Below are positions 40,326-52,448 of a stretch of 64,000 nucleotides of DNA, piece after piece; position 1 is the first letter of the stretch, and each line of letters opens with the position of its first letter. The position numbers were made by a program, and so were the translations under genes. Origin of the DNA: Nostocoides sp. HKS02 (GTDB lineage: Bacteria; Actinomycetota; Actinomycetes; Actinomycetales; Dermatophilaceae); contig NZ_CP046121.1 of assembly GCF_009707485.1 (NCBI RefSeq), forward strand, positions 1 to 64,000. Reading direction: 5' to 3'. Below the pieces are notes generated by a model. The model saw only the letters and a list, made by a program, of their open reading frames with translations, did not search any database and was not told where the DNA came from.

Positions 40326-41821
40326 CCGACCACCTCGAGGTCCGCAAGGGCGCGTACTACGACTCCGTCAGCCTGATGCAGGTCTCGCGGCAGGTCGCGG
40401 GCGCTGCCGGCGTGAGCGCTGCCCAGGTGGCGATGGCCACCGAGCTCAACCTCGAGGTCATCGGCGGGATGGGCTTCAGCGTCCCCGAGGCGGTGCAGCC
40501 CAACGAGCTGGTGGTGGCGATCCGCGCCGAGGACGAGGACGGCGTGGCCGCAGGCCTGGCCGCCCTGGAGCAGGCCCTCGGCGCCCTGAAGTCGGCTGGC
40601 ATCCAGTCCGGCGGTTTCGGTGACGCGCCGCCTCCCCGCACGCTGGGCGCGGCCGTCTCCCGGGCCGGGGCCACCCTCGCGCTCGTCTCGGTTCCCGGCG
40701 AGTACGCCACCCTCGAGGCCCTGGACGCGCTGGGTCGAGGCGTCTCGGTGATGCTCTTCTCCGACAACGTGCCGGTCGCGGACGAGGTCCGGCTCAAGGA
40801 GGCGGCGGCGCGTGCGGACCTGCTCGTCATGGGGCCGGACTGCGGGACCGCGGTGGTCGGTGGCGTCGCCCTCGGCTTCGCCAACGTCGTGCGCCGGGGC
40901 CCGGTCGGGATCGTCGCCGCCTCCGGCACGGGAGCCCAGCAGGTCATGGCGCTCCTGGATGCGGCCGGGGTCGGCGTGAGCCACTGCCTGGGCGTGGGCG
41001 GACGCGACCTGTCTGCGGCTGTCGCCGGGCGGTCGACGCGCCAGGCGCTCGCGGCCCTGGCCTTGGACGAGGGCACCGAAGCCGTCGTCGTCGTGTCCAA
41101 GCCCCCCGCCCCCGAGGTGCTCGCCGACCTCGAGGCGTATGCCGCGGGGCTGGGTGTCCCCGTGCACTGGGCCATCCTCGGGGCCGGACGACCCGACCTG
41201 ACCGCTGCCACCGAGGCCGCGCTGGCCGCGACGGGCGTGGACGTGCCGCAGTGGCCCAGCTGGGAGGGCGCCGCCACAGGTGCTGTCGGCGGGCACCTGC
41301 GCGGGCTGTTCTGCGGTGGCACCCTCGCCGACGAGGCGATGCTCATCGCCAGTGCCGAGCTCGGCGGCATACGCTCCAACATCCCGTTGTCGCCCGAGCT
41401 GGCGCTGGGCGCCGACCTTCGCACCGACGGGCACGCCGTCATCGACTTCGGCGACGACACGCTCACCCGCGGCCGCGCCCACCCGATGATCGACCCCACG
41501 CTGCGCCTCGAACGGCTCCGGGCGGAGGCCGCCGACCCCACGTGCGGCGTCCTGCTCCTCGACCTCGTGCTCGGACACGGCGCCCACGCCGACCCCGCCC
41601 CCGAGCTGGCCGCCGCCATCGAGGCGGCCCGGGAGTCGGCCGGACGTCCCCTGCCGGTGGTGGTGTCGCTGACCGGCACCACCGGCGACCCCCAGGGCCT
41701 GGAGCGCAGCGCCGCGATCCTGCACCAGGCGGGCGCCACCGTGTACCTGTCGAACGCCCAGGCCACCCGCCACGCCGTGTCCCTGGTGACCGGCACCGAC
41801 CACCAGGAGCCCTCCCGATGA
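40322..41821 (+). CDS. FdrA-family protein (AllF-like carbamoyltransferase component)
   Basis: A 499-residue protein related to succinyl-CoA synthetase alpha subunits but of the FdrA branch: YYDSVSLMQVS near the N-terminus, LLVMGPDCGTAVVGGVALGFANVV, GPVGIVAASGTGAQQV and GLFCGGTLADEAMLIA. With DUF2877 and DUF1116 partners, the E. coli homologue forms the oxamate carbamoyltransferase that converts an oxalurate-type ureide and phosphate to carbamoyl phosphate. Here no allantoinase or ureidoglycolate gene is present, so the ureide is probably different. Start GTG 40322 and the ATGA overlap with the next gene show tight coupling. Confidence 0.85.
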   Translation: MTDHLEVRKGAYYDSVSLMQVSRQVAGAAGVSAAQVAMATELNLEVIGGMGFSVPEAVQPNELVVAIRAEDEDGVAAGLAALEQALGALKSAGIQSGGFGDAPPPRTLGAAVSRAGATLALVSVPGEYATLEALDALGRGVSVMLFSDNVPVADEVRLKEAAARADLLVMGPDCGTAVVGGVALGFANVVRRGPVGIVAASGTGAQQVMALLDAAGVGVSHCLGVGGRDLSAAVAGRSTRQALAALALDEGTEAVVVVSKPPAPEVLADLEAYAAGLGVPVHWAILGAGRPDLTAATEAALAATGVDVPQWPSWEGAATGAVGGHLRGLFCGGTLADEAMLIASAELGGIRSNIPLSPELALGADLRTDGHAVIDFGDDTLTRGRAHPMIDPTLRLERLRAEAADPTCGVLLLDLVLGHGAHADPAPELAAAIEAARESAGRPLPVVVSLTGTTGDPQGLERSAAILHQAGATVYLSNAQATRHAVSLVTGTDHQEPSR

Positions 41822-43224
41822 CCCTGCCCCTGCACGGCCTGCTGTCCGAGGACCCCGTGGTCGCGACGTCCGGGGTCAGCCTCTTCGCGGAAGCGCTGCG
41901 CGCCCAGGCGGTTCCGGTCACCGAGACGGACTGGCAGCCGCCTCTCGAGGGCGCCGGGCCCGCGCTCGCGGCGGTGATGGCCGACCCGCGACGCACCGAG
42001 GCCAACGCCCTGGCCTTGCAGCGGATGACCGCCGCGGGCGCGGACTTCGTCGACGTCCGGCCGGCCAGCGAGGCATTGGGCCTCGAGCGTGGAACCTTCC
42101 TGCACGCCGGGCCGCCGCTGGAGTGGGAGCGTGCCTCCGGTCCCATGCGAGGCGCCCTCATCGGAGCCATGCTGTTCGAGGGGATGGCACAGACCCCCGA
42201 GGAGGCGGAGGCGGCGCTGGCGGCCGGGCAGGTCACCCTGGAGCCCTGCCACCACCGCGCTGCCGTCGGGCCGATGGCGGGCGTGGTCTCGCCGTCGATG
42301 TGGGTCTACGAGCTGCGCGACGAGGTCCACGACCACACCTCCTGGTGCTCGCTGAACGAGGGCCTCGGCAAGGTGCTCCGCTACGGCGCCTACGGGCCCG
42401 AGGTCATCGACCGGCTGCACTGGATGAACTCGGTGCTCGGCCCCTTGCTGCAACAGGCGATTCGCGCCGCCGGTCCGATCGACGTCAAGTCGATCATCGC
42501 CCAGATGCTGCAGATGGGCGACGAGGGCCACAACCGCAACCGGGCCGGCTCGCTGATGCTCCTCCGTGAGCTGCTGCCGTCCCTCATCACGGCCGATGGC
42601 TCGTCCAGTGACATCGCCGAGGCCGTCCGCTTCTCCGGCGCCAACGAGCACTTCTTCCTCAACCTCGGTATGCCGGCGTGCAAGCTCTCGACGCTCGCCG
42701 CCGAGGGCATCCCCGGCTCGTCCGTCGTGACGACGATGGCCCGCAACGGCACCGACTTCGGCATCCGCACCGCCGGTACCGGCGACCAGTGGTTCACCGG
42801 CCCGGCCAACACGCCGCAGGGACTGTTCCTCGGGTCCTACGGGCCTGACGACGCCAACCCCGACATCGGTGACTCCGCCATCACCGAGACGGCCGGCATC
42901 GGTGGCTTCGCGATGGCAGCGGCTCCCGCGATCGTGCGCTTCGTCGGCGGGGACGTGCCGTTCGCGCTGCGGGCGACGCGCACGATGTACGAGATCACCG
43001 TGGGCGAGCACACGGCATACCAGGTGCCCATCCTGGAGTTCCGCGGTACGCCCACCGGCATCGACGTGGTCGCGGTCGCGCGCACCGGGATCCTGCCCCA
43101 GATCAACACCGGCATGGCCGGACGGGTCGCCGGGACCGGGCAGGTGGGCGCCGGTCTGGTGAACCCACCGGTGGAGTGCTTCACGCAGGCCCTCGAGGCG
43201 CTCGCGGCGACTGCCACCCCCTGA
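41818..43224 (+). CDS. DUF1116 protein (YlbE/AllG-like carbamoyltransferase component)
   Basis: A 468-residue DUF1116 protein, the third partner of the FdrA complex. Typical segments are MRGALIGAMLFEGMA, AGVVSPSMWVYELRD, QMGDEGHNRNRAGSLMLLRELLP and NTGMAGRVAGTGQVGAGLVNPP. The conserved Asp-Glu-His-Asn cluster near 222-226 is a plausible active-site element. It is the last gene of the operon; folD follows 51 bases later as an unrelated housekeeping gene. Confidence 0.85.
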   Translation: MTLPLHGLLSEDPVVATSGVSLFAEALRAQAVPVTETDWQPPLEGAGPALAAVMADPRRTEANALALQRMTAAGADFVDVRPASEALGLERGTFLHAGPPLEWERASGPMRGALIGAMLFEGMAQTPEEAEAALAAGQVTLEPCHHRAAVGPMAGVVSPSMWVYELRDEVHDHTSWCSLNEGLGKVLRYGAYGPEVIDRLHWMNSVLGPLLQQAIRAAGPIDVKSIIAQMLQMGDEGHNRNRAGSLMLLRELLPSLITADGSSSDIAEAVRFSGANEHFFLNLGMPACKLSTLAAEGIPGSSVVTTMARNGTDFGIRTAGTGDQWFTGPANTPQGLFLGSYGPDDANPDIGDSAITETAGIGGFAMAAAPAIVRFVGGDVPFALRATRTMYEITVGEHTAYQVPILEFRGTPTGIDVVAVARTGILPQINTGMAGRVAGTGQVGAGLVNPPVECFTQALEALAATATP

Positions 43225-43275
43225 CCGCGTGGGCGCTCAGGAACCGCCGAGGGCGGCGTGGCAGGATACGGGACC

Positions 43276-44148
43276 GTGACGGCACGCATCCTCGACGGCA
43301 AGGCGGTCCTCGCGGCCATCAAGGACGAGCTGCGTGGGCGGGTGGACGCGCTGCGCGAGCAGGGCGTGGTGCCCGGCCTGGGCACCGTGCTGGTGGGAGA
43401 CGACCCGGGCAGCCAGTGGTACGTCGCCGCCAAACACAAGGACTGTGCCGAGGTCGGCATCACGAGCATTCGCCGAGACCTGGCTGCCAGCGCGACGCAG
43501 GCAGAGGTCGAGGCCGTCATCGACGAGCTCAACGCCGATCCTGGGTGCACCGGCTTCCTCGTGCAGCAACCGACGGGGCTCGACGAGTTCGCGCTGCTGT
43601 CGCGGGTCGACCCGGTCAAGGACGTCGACGGGCTGCACCCGACGAACCTGGGCTGGCTCGTACTGGGCAAGGAAGCGCCGCTGCCCTGCACGCCGGCCGG
43701 CTGCATCGAGCTGCTCCGGCGGTTCGACGTGCCGTTGGCGGGGGCTCGGGTGGTCTTGGTCGGCCGTGGCATCACTGTGGGCCGCCCGCTGGGCCTCATG
43801 CTGACCCGGCGCAGCGAGAACGCCACGGTCACGTTGTGCCACACCGGAACCCGTGACCTGGCGGCGGAGGTGCGCCAGGCCGACATCGTCGTGGCGGCCG
43901 CCGGTGTGCCGGGCCTGATCACCGCCGACATGGTCAAGCCCGGCGCAGCCGTGCTCGATGTGGGCGTGAGCCGCATCCTCGCCGAGGACGGTCGGTCCAA
44001 GGTGGCCGGCGACGTCGCTGCCGACGTGGCCGAGGTCGCGGGCTGGGTCAGCCCCAACCCCGGGGGTGTGGGCCCGATGACCCGCGCCATGCTGCTGTCG
44101 AACATCGTGGCCGCAGCGGAGCGACAGCTCGCCGAGACCTCGGCCTGA
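43276..44148 (+). CDS. folD: Bifunctional methylenetetrahydrofolate dehydrogenase/cyclohydrolase
   Basis: A 290-residue one-carbon enzyme that interconverts methylene- and formyl-tetrahydrofolate, supplying purN/purH. Landmarks: [14 protein letters not shown] with the catalytic lysine, [21 protein letters not shown], the NADP loop [14 protein letters not shown] and the end [17 protein letters not shown] 43276 ([12 protein letters not shown]) is the family-like start. The DUF3017 gene begins four bases after its stop, the usual actinobacterial pairing. Confidence 0.95.
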   Translation: MTARILDGKAVLAAIKDELRGRVDALREQGVVPGLGTVLVGDDPGSQWYVAAKHKDCAEVGITSIRRDLAASATQAEVEAVIDELNADPGCTGFLVQQPTGLDEFALLSRVDPVKDVDGLHPTNLGWLVLGKEAPLPCTPAGCIELLRRFDVPLAGARVVLVGRGITVGRPLGLMLTRRSENATVTLCHTGTRDLAAEVRQADIVVAAAGVPGLITADMVKPGAAVLDVGVSRILAEDGRSKVAGDVAADVAEVAGWVSPNPGGVGPMTRAMLLSNIVAAAERQLAETSA

Positions 44149-44152
44149 CTTC

Positions 44153-44422
44153 GTGACCACGCCGCGCCTGGGGTGGTGGTGGGCCATCGCACCCGTCCTC
44201 GTGTCGGGGCTGTTGGCCTTCGCCCAGGGCGACGTGCGACTCGGCGGCTACCTCGTGGCCGCCGGCGTGTGGTTCGCGGCCCTGCTACGGCTGGTGCTGC
44301 CGACCTCGCGCAGCGGTGGGCTCGCGGTGCGCTCGCGCGGCGTGGACGCCGTCACCATGGCCGTGCTCGGCCTGGCGTTGGTCGTGATCACGTCCTCGCT
44401 GGACCTGACGGTCCGGCCCTGA
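44153..44422 (+). CDS. DUF3017 small membrane protein
   Basis: An 89-residue protein with three predicted membrane helices (WWWAIAPVLVSGLLAFA, GGYLVAAGVWFAALLRLVL, MAVLGLALVVIT) of the DUF3017 family, regularly found directly after folD in actinobacteria. Function unknown. Its start is GTG and its stop lies in the first unit of a 15-bp tandem repeat. Confidence 0.85.
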   Translation: MTTPRLGWWWAIAPVLVSGLLAFAQGDVRLGGYLVAAGVWFAALLRLVLPTSRSGGLAVRSRGVDAVTMAVLGLALVVITSSLDLTVRP

Positions 44423-44486
44423 CGGGTCCGGCCCTGACGGGTCCGGCCCTGACGGGTCCGGCCCTGACGGGTCCGGCCCTGACGGA
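44412..44486 (+). repeat. 15-bp tandem repeat with an in-frame stop in every unit
   Basis: TCCGGCCCTGACGGG is repeated five times (the last with one change), starting in the final codons of the DUF3017 gene. TGA recurs every 15 bases at 44420, 44435, 44450, 44465 and 44480, all in frame. Confidence 0.9.
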
Positions 44487-44489
44487 TCC

Positions 44490-44523
44490 GGCCCGGCCCG
44501 ACCGCGAGGCGGTCGGCCGGGCC
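44490..44523. terminator. Hairpin between DUF3017 and mdh
   Basis: GGCCCGGCCCGACCGC pairs with GCGGTCGGCCGGGCC with one bulged base around a three-base loop, between two convergent genes. Confidence 0.75.
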
Positions 44524-44541
44524 GGTCAGGTCGTCAGACGG

Positions 44542-45573
<1,032 letters not shown>

Positions 45574-45631
45574 CTACTTGGCGACGTTAGCAGGGGTGCG
45601 AGGTCCAGGTCCGAGGTGGTTGGCGGGTGGC

Positions 45632-45637
45632 TAGGGT
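45632..45637 (+). promoter_or_regulatory. -10 element TAGGGT, likely leaderless
   Basis: TAGGGT lies seven bases before the ATG at 45645 with no ribosome-binding site in between. Confidence 0.45.
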
Positions 45638-45644
45638 CGGGGAC

Positions 45645-46116
45645 ATGCCCACCCCCGACTTCGTCCTGGCCCTGCGCGAGCGGGTGGGTCACGACCCCTT
45701 GTGGATGCCCGGCGTCACCGCCGTCGTCCGCAACGACCGGGGTGAGGTGCTGCTCGTCCGTCGCGCGGACTTCGGCCACTGGGGGTTGGTCAGCGGCATC
45801 CTCGAGCCGGGCGAGCAGCCCGCGGTCGGCCTGCTCCGCGAGATCGAGGAGGAGACCGGCGTCATCGCGCAGGTCGAGGCGTTGACGGCGGTGTGGACCC
45901 TGCCGGAGGTGACGTACCCCAACGGCGACCGTGCCCAGTACCTCGACCTGTGCTTCCTGGCGCGCTACGTCGCGGGCGAGGCCAGGGTGAACGACGACGA
46001 GTCCACGGAGGTGGGCTGGTTTGCGCTACGCGCTCCCGCCCGACCTCGTCGAACGCTCGCGGGTGCGGCTGGAGCGCGCCCTCGCCTACGACGGCGCCGC
46101 GTGGTTCGTCAGGTGA
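45645..46116 (+). CDS. NUDIX hydrolase, one frameshift
   Basis: A NUDIX pyrophosphohydrolase of about 157 residues. The complete NUDIX box GILEPGEQPAVGLLREIEEETGV (about 51-73) supplies the metal-binding glutamates. One base change near 46025 shifts the frame after TEVGWFAL; the continuing frame reads LPPDLVERSRVRLERALAYDG...WFVR and stops at 46116, as in homologues. The substrate (nucleoside diphosphate derivative, NADH or oxidised nucleotide) is not identifiable. Its end overlaps the convergent nitroreductase by eight bases. Confidence 0.8.
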
Positions 46117-46520
46117 CCCGGCGCAGACGCACGACCGGGATGACGCGCGACGTCTTCTTCTCGTACTCGCCGAAGCCGGGGCGCTGCGCGACGATGGTCG
46201 GCCAGGCCTCGGCTCGCTCCTCCTCGGTGAGCACCTGCGCCTCGACGGTGAACGTCTCGGTGCCGACCTCGACGTCGAACCGCGGGTGGGCCAGCACATT
46301 GTGGTACCAGTCCGGATTGGTCGGCGCGCCCCCCTTCGATGCCACGATGAGCATCGAGGAGTCCGGCTGGGGGAAGTAGACCAGCGGGTTGACCCGGACG
46401 GTGCCGGTCTTGGCGCCGATGTGGTGGATGAGGATCATCGGGGCCCCGGCGAAGTAGCCGCCGACCCGGCCCTCGTTGGTGCGGAACTCCTCGATGACCC
46501 CGCTTGTTCCAGTCGCTCAT
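46109..46520 (-). CDS. Deazaflavin (F420)-dependent nitroreductase family protein, one frameshift
   Basis: About 137 residues of the DDN/split-barrel family: MILIHHIGAKTGTVRVNPLVYFP, SKGGAPTNPDWYHNVLAHP and the C-terminal EYEKKTSRVIPVVRLRRV. Members reduce substrates with F420H2 or act as F420-binding oxidoreductases. An extra G near 46502 separates MSDWNKR from VIEEFRTNEGRVGGYFAGAP. Start ATG 46520. Confidence 0.8.
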
Positions 46521-46534
46521 GTCCGGTGCACCGT

Positions 46535-49048
<2,514 letters not shown>

Positions 49049-49504
49049 ATGGACACGCAGGGAAGTCTCGACAGCGAAACCCCGGCCAAACCGCTGGTCA
49101 GCCGACGCACGGTCGCCATCGGCGCGGCGTGGTCCGTGCCGGTCATCTTGGCCGTCACCGCGACGCCGGCGGCAGCCGCTTCGCTCGTCGCCGCGGTGGA
49201 GGACGCCGGGCAGGGCTCGCTCAAGCACACGAAGAACCAGACCTACCTGCTGACCCTGTTCTTCACGGTCACGGGCCCGGTCGGGGCGACGGTGCCGATC
49301 ACCGTCACCAACGTCAGCACCACCACGGTGCCCGGGCCGGTCGAGTTCACGGTCGTCCCGCAAACCGTGAACGTGCCGGTCGGCGTGAACTCGGCGACCT
49401 ACGCGTTCGAGCGACAGGGCAACAACTCGGCGTTGACGGCGACGGTGACGTACATCGTCAACGGCGGGGCGGCCCAGACGGCGACTGTCCCGGTCGTGAT
49501 GTAG
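49049..49504 (+). CDS. Tat-type secreted protein, unknown
   Basis: A 151-residue exported protein. An N-terminal SRRTVAIGAAWSVPVILAV...ATPAAAA signal has the twin-arginine and the RRT-x-GAAWSVP pattern common in actinobacterial surface proteins. The mature part is a Thr/Val-rich beta domain (TVTGPVGATVPITVTNVS, AQTATVPVVM) resembling Ig-like or adhesin modules. It is convergent with the two PqqD-like genes and overlaps the last one at its 3' end. Function unknown. Confidence 0.7.
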   Translation: MDTQGSLDSETPAKPLVSRRTVAIGAAWSVPVILAVTATPAAAASLVAAVEDAGQGSLKHTKNQTYLLTLFFTVTGPVGATVPITVTNVSTTTVPGPVEFTVVPQTVNVPVGVNSATYAFERQGNNSALTATVTYIVNGGAAQTATVPVVM

Positions 49505-49841
49505 GGCCTCGCATGGGGGCGGCGGTGGTCACGGTGGCTGCGAGACCTCGCTCGCTCAAGGTGGTGAGGAAGCTGCGGACATCGGCGGCGACTTCGGTGG
49601 CCGGGAGACCGAAGTCGAGGGCCACCGCAGCGACCACCTGGTCGGTCGTGCGGGGCTCGGCCAAAGCGTGCCAGATCGCGGCGGCCGAGCCCTCCATGAC
49701 CAGCGGACGGGCAGTCTGCGGGTCCTGGAGGTCGAGCACGACGACCCGCTCGCCGTGGTCGACCACCGCGACATCGGGGGAACGGTGCCACACCGGCTCG
49801 TCGACACGGGGCTCAGGCAAGGTCCACCAGGCCCTGGTCAT
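49458..49841 (-). CDS. PqqD-like protein, second copy
   Basis: About 127 residues with a PqqD-type winged-helix core (VVVLDLQDPQTARPLVMEGSAAAIWHAL, TDQVVAAVALDFGLPATEVAADVRSFLTTLSERGL). PqqD-like domains bind peptides or partner proteins in modification systems. ATG 49841 overlaps the preceding PqqD-like gene by 29 bases; a later start cannot be excluded. The C-terminal tail runs past the family length and overlaps the convergent secreted-protein gene. Confidence 0.6.
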   Translation of the reverse strand: MTRAWWTLPEPRVDEPVWHRSPDVAVVDHGERVVVLDLQDPQTARPLVMEGSAAAIWHALAEPRTTDQVVAAVALDFGLPATEVAADVRSFLTTLSERGLAATVTTAAPMRGPTSRPGQSPSGPPRR

Positions 49842-50073
49842 GCAGCTCCGACAAGGCCGCCGCAGTGGCTTCGCGCGGATCGACGCCTTCGGGGGTCGGG
49901 CCGCACCTGGCCACCGCAACCTCCACCAGCTGGGACACCTCGGTCCAGTCGGCGCAGGCATCGAGCAGGACCACGGCCAGGGCAGACAGGTGCACCACCT
50001 GACGATCCACCAGCACCACCGCCTCGCCCTCCCGGTCGACGCGATCGAGCACGGTACGACAGCGCGCCCTCAC
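49813..50073 (-). CDS. PqqD-like small protein, first copy
   Basis: An 86-residue protein resembling a short PqqD domain (VVLVDRQVVHLSALAVVLLDACADW and ATAAALSELHDQGLVDL). GTG 50073 overlaps the stop of the HPr-kinase-like gene by four bases, so the two are coupled. Assignment rests on pattern and context. Confidence 0.55.
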   Translation of the reverse strand: MRARCRTVLDRVDREGEAVVLVDRQVVHLSALAVVLLDACADWTEVSQLVEVAVARCGPTPEGVDPREATAAALSELHDQGLVDLA

Positions 50074-50912
50074 CCGGAGCGCCCCAACAACTCGTCCACC
50101 ACGTCGGCCACGTCGGCCGCCTCCCGATAGGTCACTCGATGCACACCACCGACAGCCTCGCACAGCGTCGTCAGGCGCTGGAGCGGGCGCGCCATCTCGG
50201 ACAGGTGCGAGGTCTGGGGCACCAGCGCGACAAGCGCGTCGAGGGTGCCCAGGGTCTCGACCTGCGGCGAACCCCGATGCTGCTCATCGCGCTCGAGCAG
50301 GCAGAGCGCCACCAGGCGAACGGGGCCACGGGGTGGCTGCAGACCCAGAGCGCTCGGTGCGGTCTCGTCCTTGAGCAGGCTCGCCGGGGCGCGGCGTACG
50401 GACAGCGGCTTGGGGTAGGGCACGACGGTGTCGTCGTCGCGCACGACGGTGGTCTCGTCCGTCACGTACCAGCGGCCGGGCCCGAGCACGCTGACGAACG
50501 TCGTCTTCCCGGTGCCGCCCGGTGCGACGAAGGCCGCCGCCGCCCCCGTCTCGGGATCGGCGAGGCAGGCGGCGTGCAGCATGAGGTGGTGCCCGGCCCG
50601 CGCGTCGATCGCCGCCAGGGTGATGCGCTGGGTGAGGACCTGCAGCAGGTCGTCCAGCCGGTCGCCCGACAGGTGGCCACGGGACCGTGCCTCGGCACGC
50701 AGCGCAGGGTCGCTGTCGAAGACGACGTGGACCGTGGCCTCGACCGTGGCCTCGGCCGTTGCCTCGTCCGCAGGCCGGCAGAACTCCCACAAGGGACGCA
50801 GCGACGCAGCCACCTCGCCGGCTCGGTCGCCGTCGATGTGGACCTCGACGGGTACGTCGAAGGCACTCACCACCACACGGTTCGGCGCAGGGACTGCCTG
50901 AGTGCCGGTCAC
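50070..50912 (-). CDS. HPr kinase-like P-loop protein
   Basis: A 280-residue protein with a Walker A loop APGGTGKTT (about 130-138) preceded by LMLHAAC, as in the C-terminal domain of HPr kinase/phosphorylase and the HprK-related kinases found with PqqD proteins in exopolysaccharide or RiPP loci. The N-terminal 100 residues are unassigned and contain a small repeat (ATAEATVEAT). No phosphotransferase system gene is nearby, so the substrate is unlikely to be HPr. It heads a three-gene operon with the two PqqD-like proteins. Confidence 0.7.
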   Translation of the reverse strand: MTGTQAVPAPNRVVVSAFDVPVEVHIDGDRAGEVAASLRPLWEFCRPADEATAEATVEATVHVVFDSDPALRAEARSRGHLSGDRLDDLLQVLTQRITLAAIDARAGHHLMLHAACLADPETGAAAAFVAPGGTGKTTFVSVLGPGRWYVTDETTVVRDDDTVVPYPKPLSVRRAPASLLKDETAPSALGLQPPRGPVRLVALCLLERDEQHRGSPQVETLGTLDALVALVPQTSHLSEMARPLQRLTTLCEAVGGVHRVTYREAADVADVVDELLGRSG

Positions 50913-50944
50913 AGCCCGCAGAGTAGAGCACAGGGGGAGTTGTC

Positions 50945-52426
50945 ATGGAGCTGAAGGACTACCTGGCCGTGGCCCGCACGTACTGGCGCGGGGTCACCGT
51001 GTTCGTGCTCTTCGGGGTTGCCGTCGCCGCTGGGCTCAGCATGGTCCAGCCGAAGATCTACCAGGCCGATGCCAGCGGTTTCGTCAGCTCGGGAACGAGC
51101 ACGTCGCCGGGTGAGGCCTCGGTCAGCGACTCGCTGGCCAAGTCACGGGCGGCGTCGTACGTCGACCTGGCCACGTCGCGGGCGACCGCGCAGACGGTCA
51201 TCGACCGCCTCGGTCTTCAGGCGAACCCGGCCGCCCTGATCGGCAGCGTGACGGTCAGCCAACCGCTCGACACGGTGCTCATCAAGATCAGCGCCCGGGC
51301 CTCGACCCCGCTGGCCGCCCAGCAGCTCGCTGATGCCTGGGTCCAGGCTCTCAAGGCCCAAGTGGACCAGGTCGAGAACCCCACCGGGGTGTCGTCCCAG
51401 GCGCTGCACATCGTGCCGATCGAGTCGGCGATGCTGCCGGGCGCGCCGGTCTCGCCCAACACCAAGCGGAACGTCGCCCTGGGCTTCGTGGTCGGCCTGC
51501 TGCTCGGCTTCGGGTATGCCGTGGTGCGCAGCCAGCTGGATCGCAAGGTCCGCCGGGCCGAGGACGTGGAGCGCCAGTTCGGGGTCACCGTTGCCGCGAC
51601 GATCCCCGCCAGCCCCGCGATGGTTCGCCGCAAGGGCGGCCGGGTGCCGCTCGTGGTGCTCCAGGGAAAGGGCAAGATCCACGACCCGGTGCACGCGTCA
51701 GAGGCCTTCCTCAAGCTGCGCACGAACCTGCAGTTCATGGACATCGACAACCCGCCCCGCGTCATCGTCGTGACCAGCCCCCTGCCCGGCGACGGCAAGT
51801 CGACCATCGCCGCGAACCTCGCTGCAGCACTGTCGATGTCGGACCGCCGCGTCGTCCTCATCGACGGCGACCTCCGGCGGCCGGTCGTTGCGGAGTCGTT
51901 CGGACTCGTGGAAGGCGCCGGGCTCACCGACGTCCTCATCGGTCGGGTGGACTTCGCCGATGTGGCGCAGTCGGTGGCGGCGCTGCCCAACCTGCTCGTC
52001 CTGGCCGCCGGCGGTACCCCGCCCAACCCGAGCGAGATGCTCGGCTCCAAGGCGATGCGCCGGCTGCTCGACTCGCTCGCGGACCGCGGCTACACCGTGA
52101 TCATCGACGCCCCGCCCCTGCTCCCGGTGACCGATGCGGCGGTGCTGACCGCCTCGGCGGACGGCGCGCTCGTGGCCGTGAGCGCGGGCCGCACGCTCGA
52201 CACCCAGCTGGCTGCAGCCCTGGGCACCCTGAACGCGGTCCAAGGACACACCCTCGGCGTCGTGCTCAACCGGGTGTCCCCGAAGAGCGCGGACAGCGGG
52301 TACTACGGCGGCGGGTACTACGCAGTGCACGACACTCCCGCGCCGGCGGCCCATCCGGCCCCGCGTCGCCGCGTCGTGACCTTCGAGGGGGAGGACTCGC
52401 GAACCGCGGCACGGGCCGCCGGCTGA
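50945..52426 (+). CDS. Wzz-type chain-length protein fused to BY-kinase
   Basis: A 493-residue polysaccharide co-polymerase/tyrosine kinase. An N-terminal Wzz domain with two membrane helices (VFVLFGVAVAAGLSM near 20-35 and VALGFVVGLLLGFGYAV near 175-195) precedes a cytoplasmic kinase with Walker A (SPLPGDGKSTIAANLA), Walker A' (VVLIDGDLRRP) and Walker B (VIIDAPPLL). The C-terminus has a tyrosine cluster (SGYYGGGYYAV) suitable for autophosphorylation. Such proteins control export and length of cell-surface polysaccharide. No glycosyltransferase, Wzx or Wzy gene is in the window. GGGGGAGTTGTC precedes the ATG. Confidence 0.92.
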   Translation: MELKDYLAVARTYWRGVTVFVLFGVAVAAGLSMVQPKIYQADASGFVSSGTSTSPGEASVSDSLAKSRAASYVDLATSRATAQTVIDRLGLQANPAALIGSVTVSQPLDTVLIKISARASTPLAAQQLADAWVQALKAQVDQVENPTGVSSQALHIVPIESAMLPGAPVSPNTKRNVALGFVVGLLLGFGYAVVRSQLDRKVRRAEDVERQFGVTVAATIPASPAMVRRKGGRVPLVVLQGKGKIHDPVHASEAFLKLRTNLQFMDIDNPPRVIVVTSPLPGDGKSTIAANLAAALSMSDRRVVLIDGDLRRPVVAESFGLVEGAGLTDVLIGRVDFADVAQSVAALPNLLVLAAGGTPPNPSEMLGSKAMRRLLDSLADRGYTVIIDAPPLLPVTDAAVLTASADGALVAVSAGRTLDTQLAAALGTLNAVQGHTLGVVLNRVSPKSADSGYYGGGYYAVHDTPAPAAHPAPRRRVVTFEGEDSRTAARAAG

Positions 52427-52448
52427 GGAGCCGCGGCCCGGGCGGTGA

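Noticed and set aside
40322..41821. A second succinyl-CoA synthetase alpha subunit
   Set aside because: The fold resembles SucD, but the FdrA-type N-terminus, the GPDCGTA segment and the DUF1116/DUF2877 partners identify the FdrA branch.
50070..50912. Genuine HPr kinase/phosphorylase of carbon catabolite control
   Set aside because: The N-terminal HprK domain and nearby HPr or PTS genes are missing; only the P-loop region is similar.
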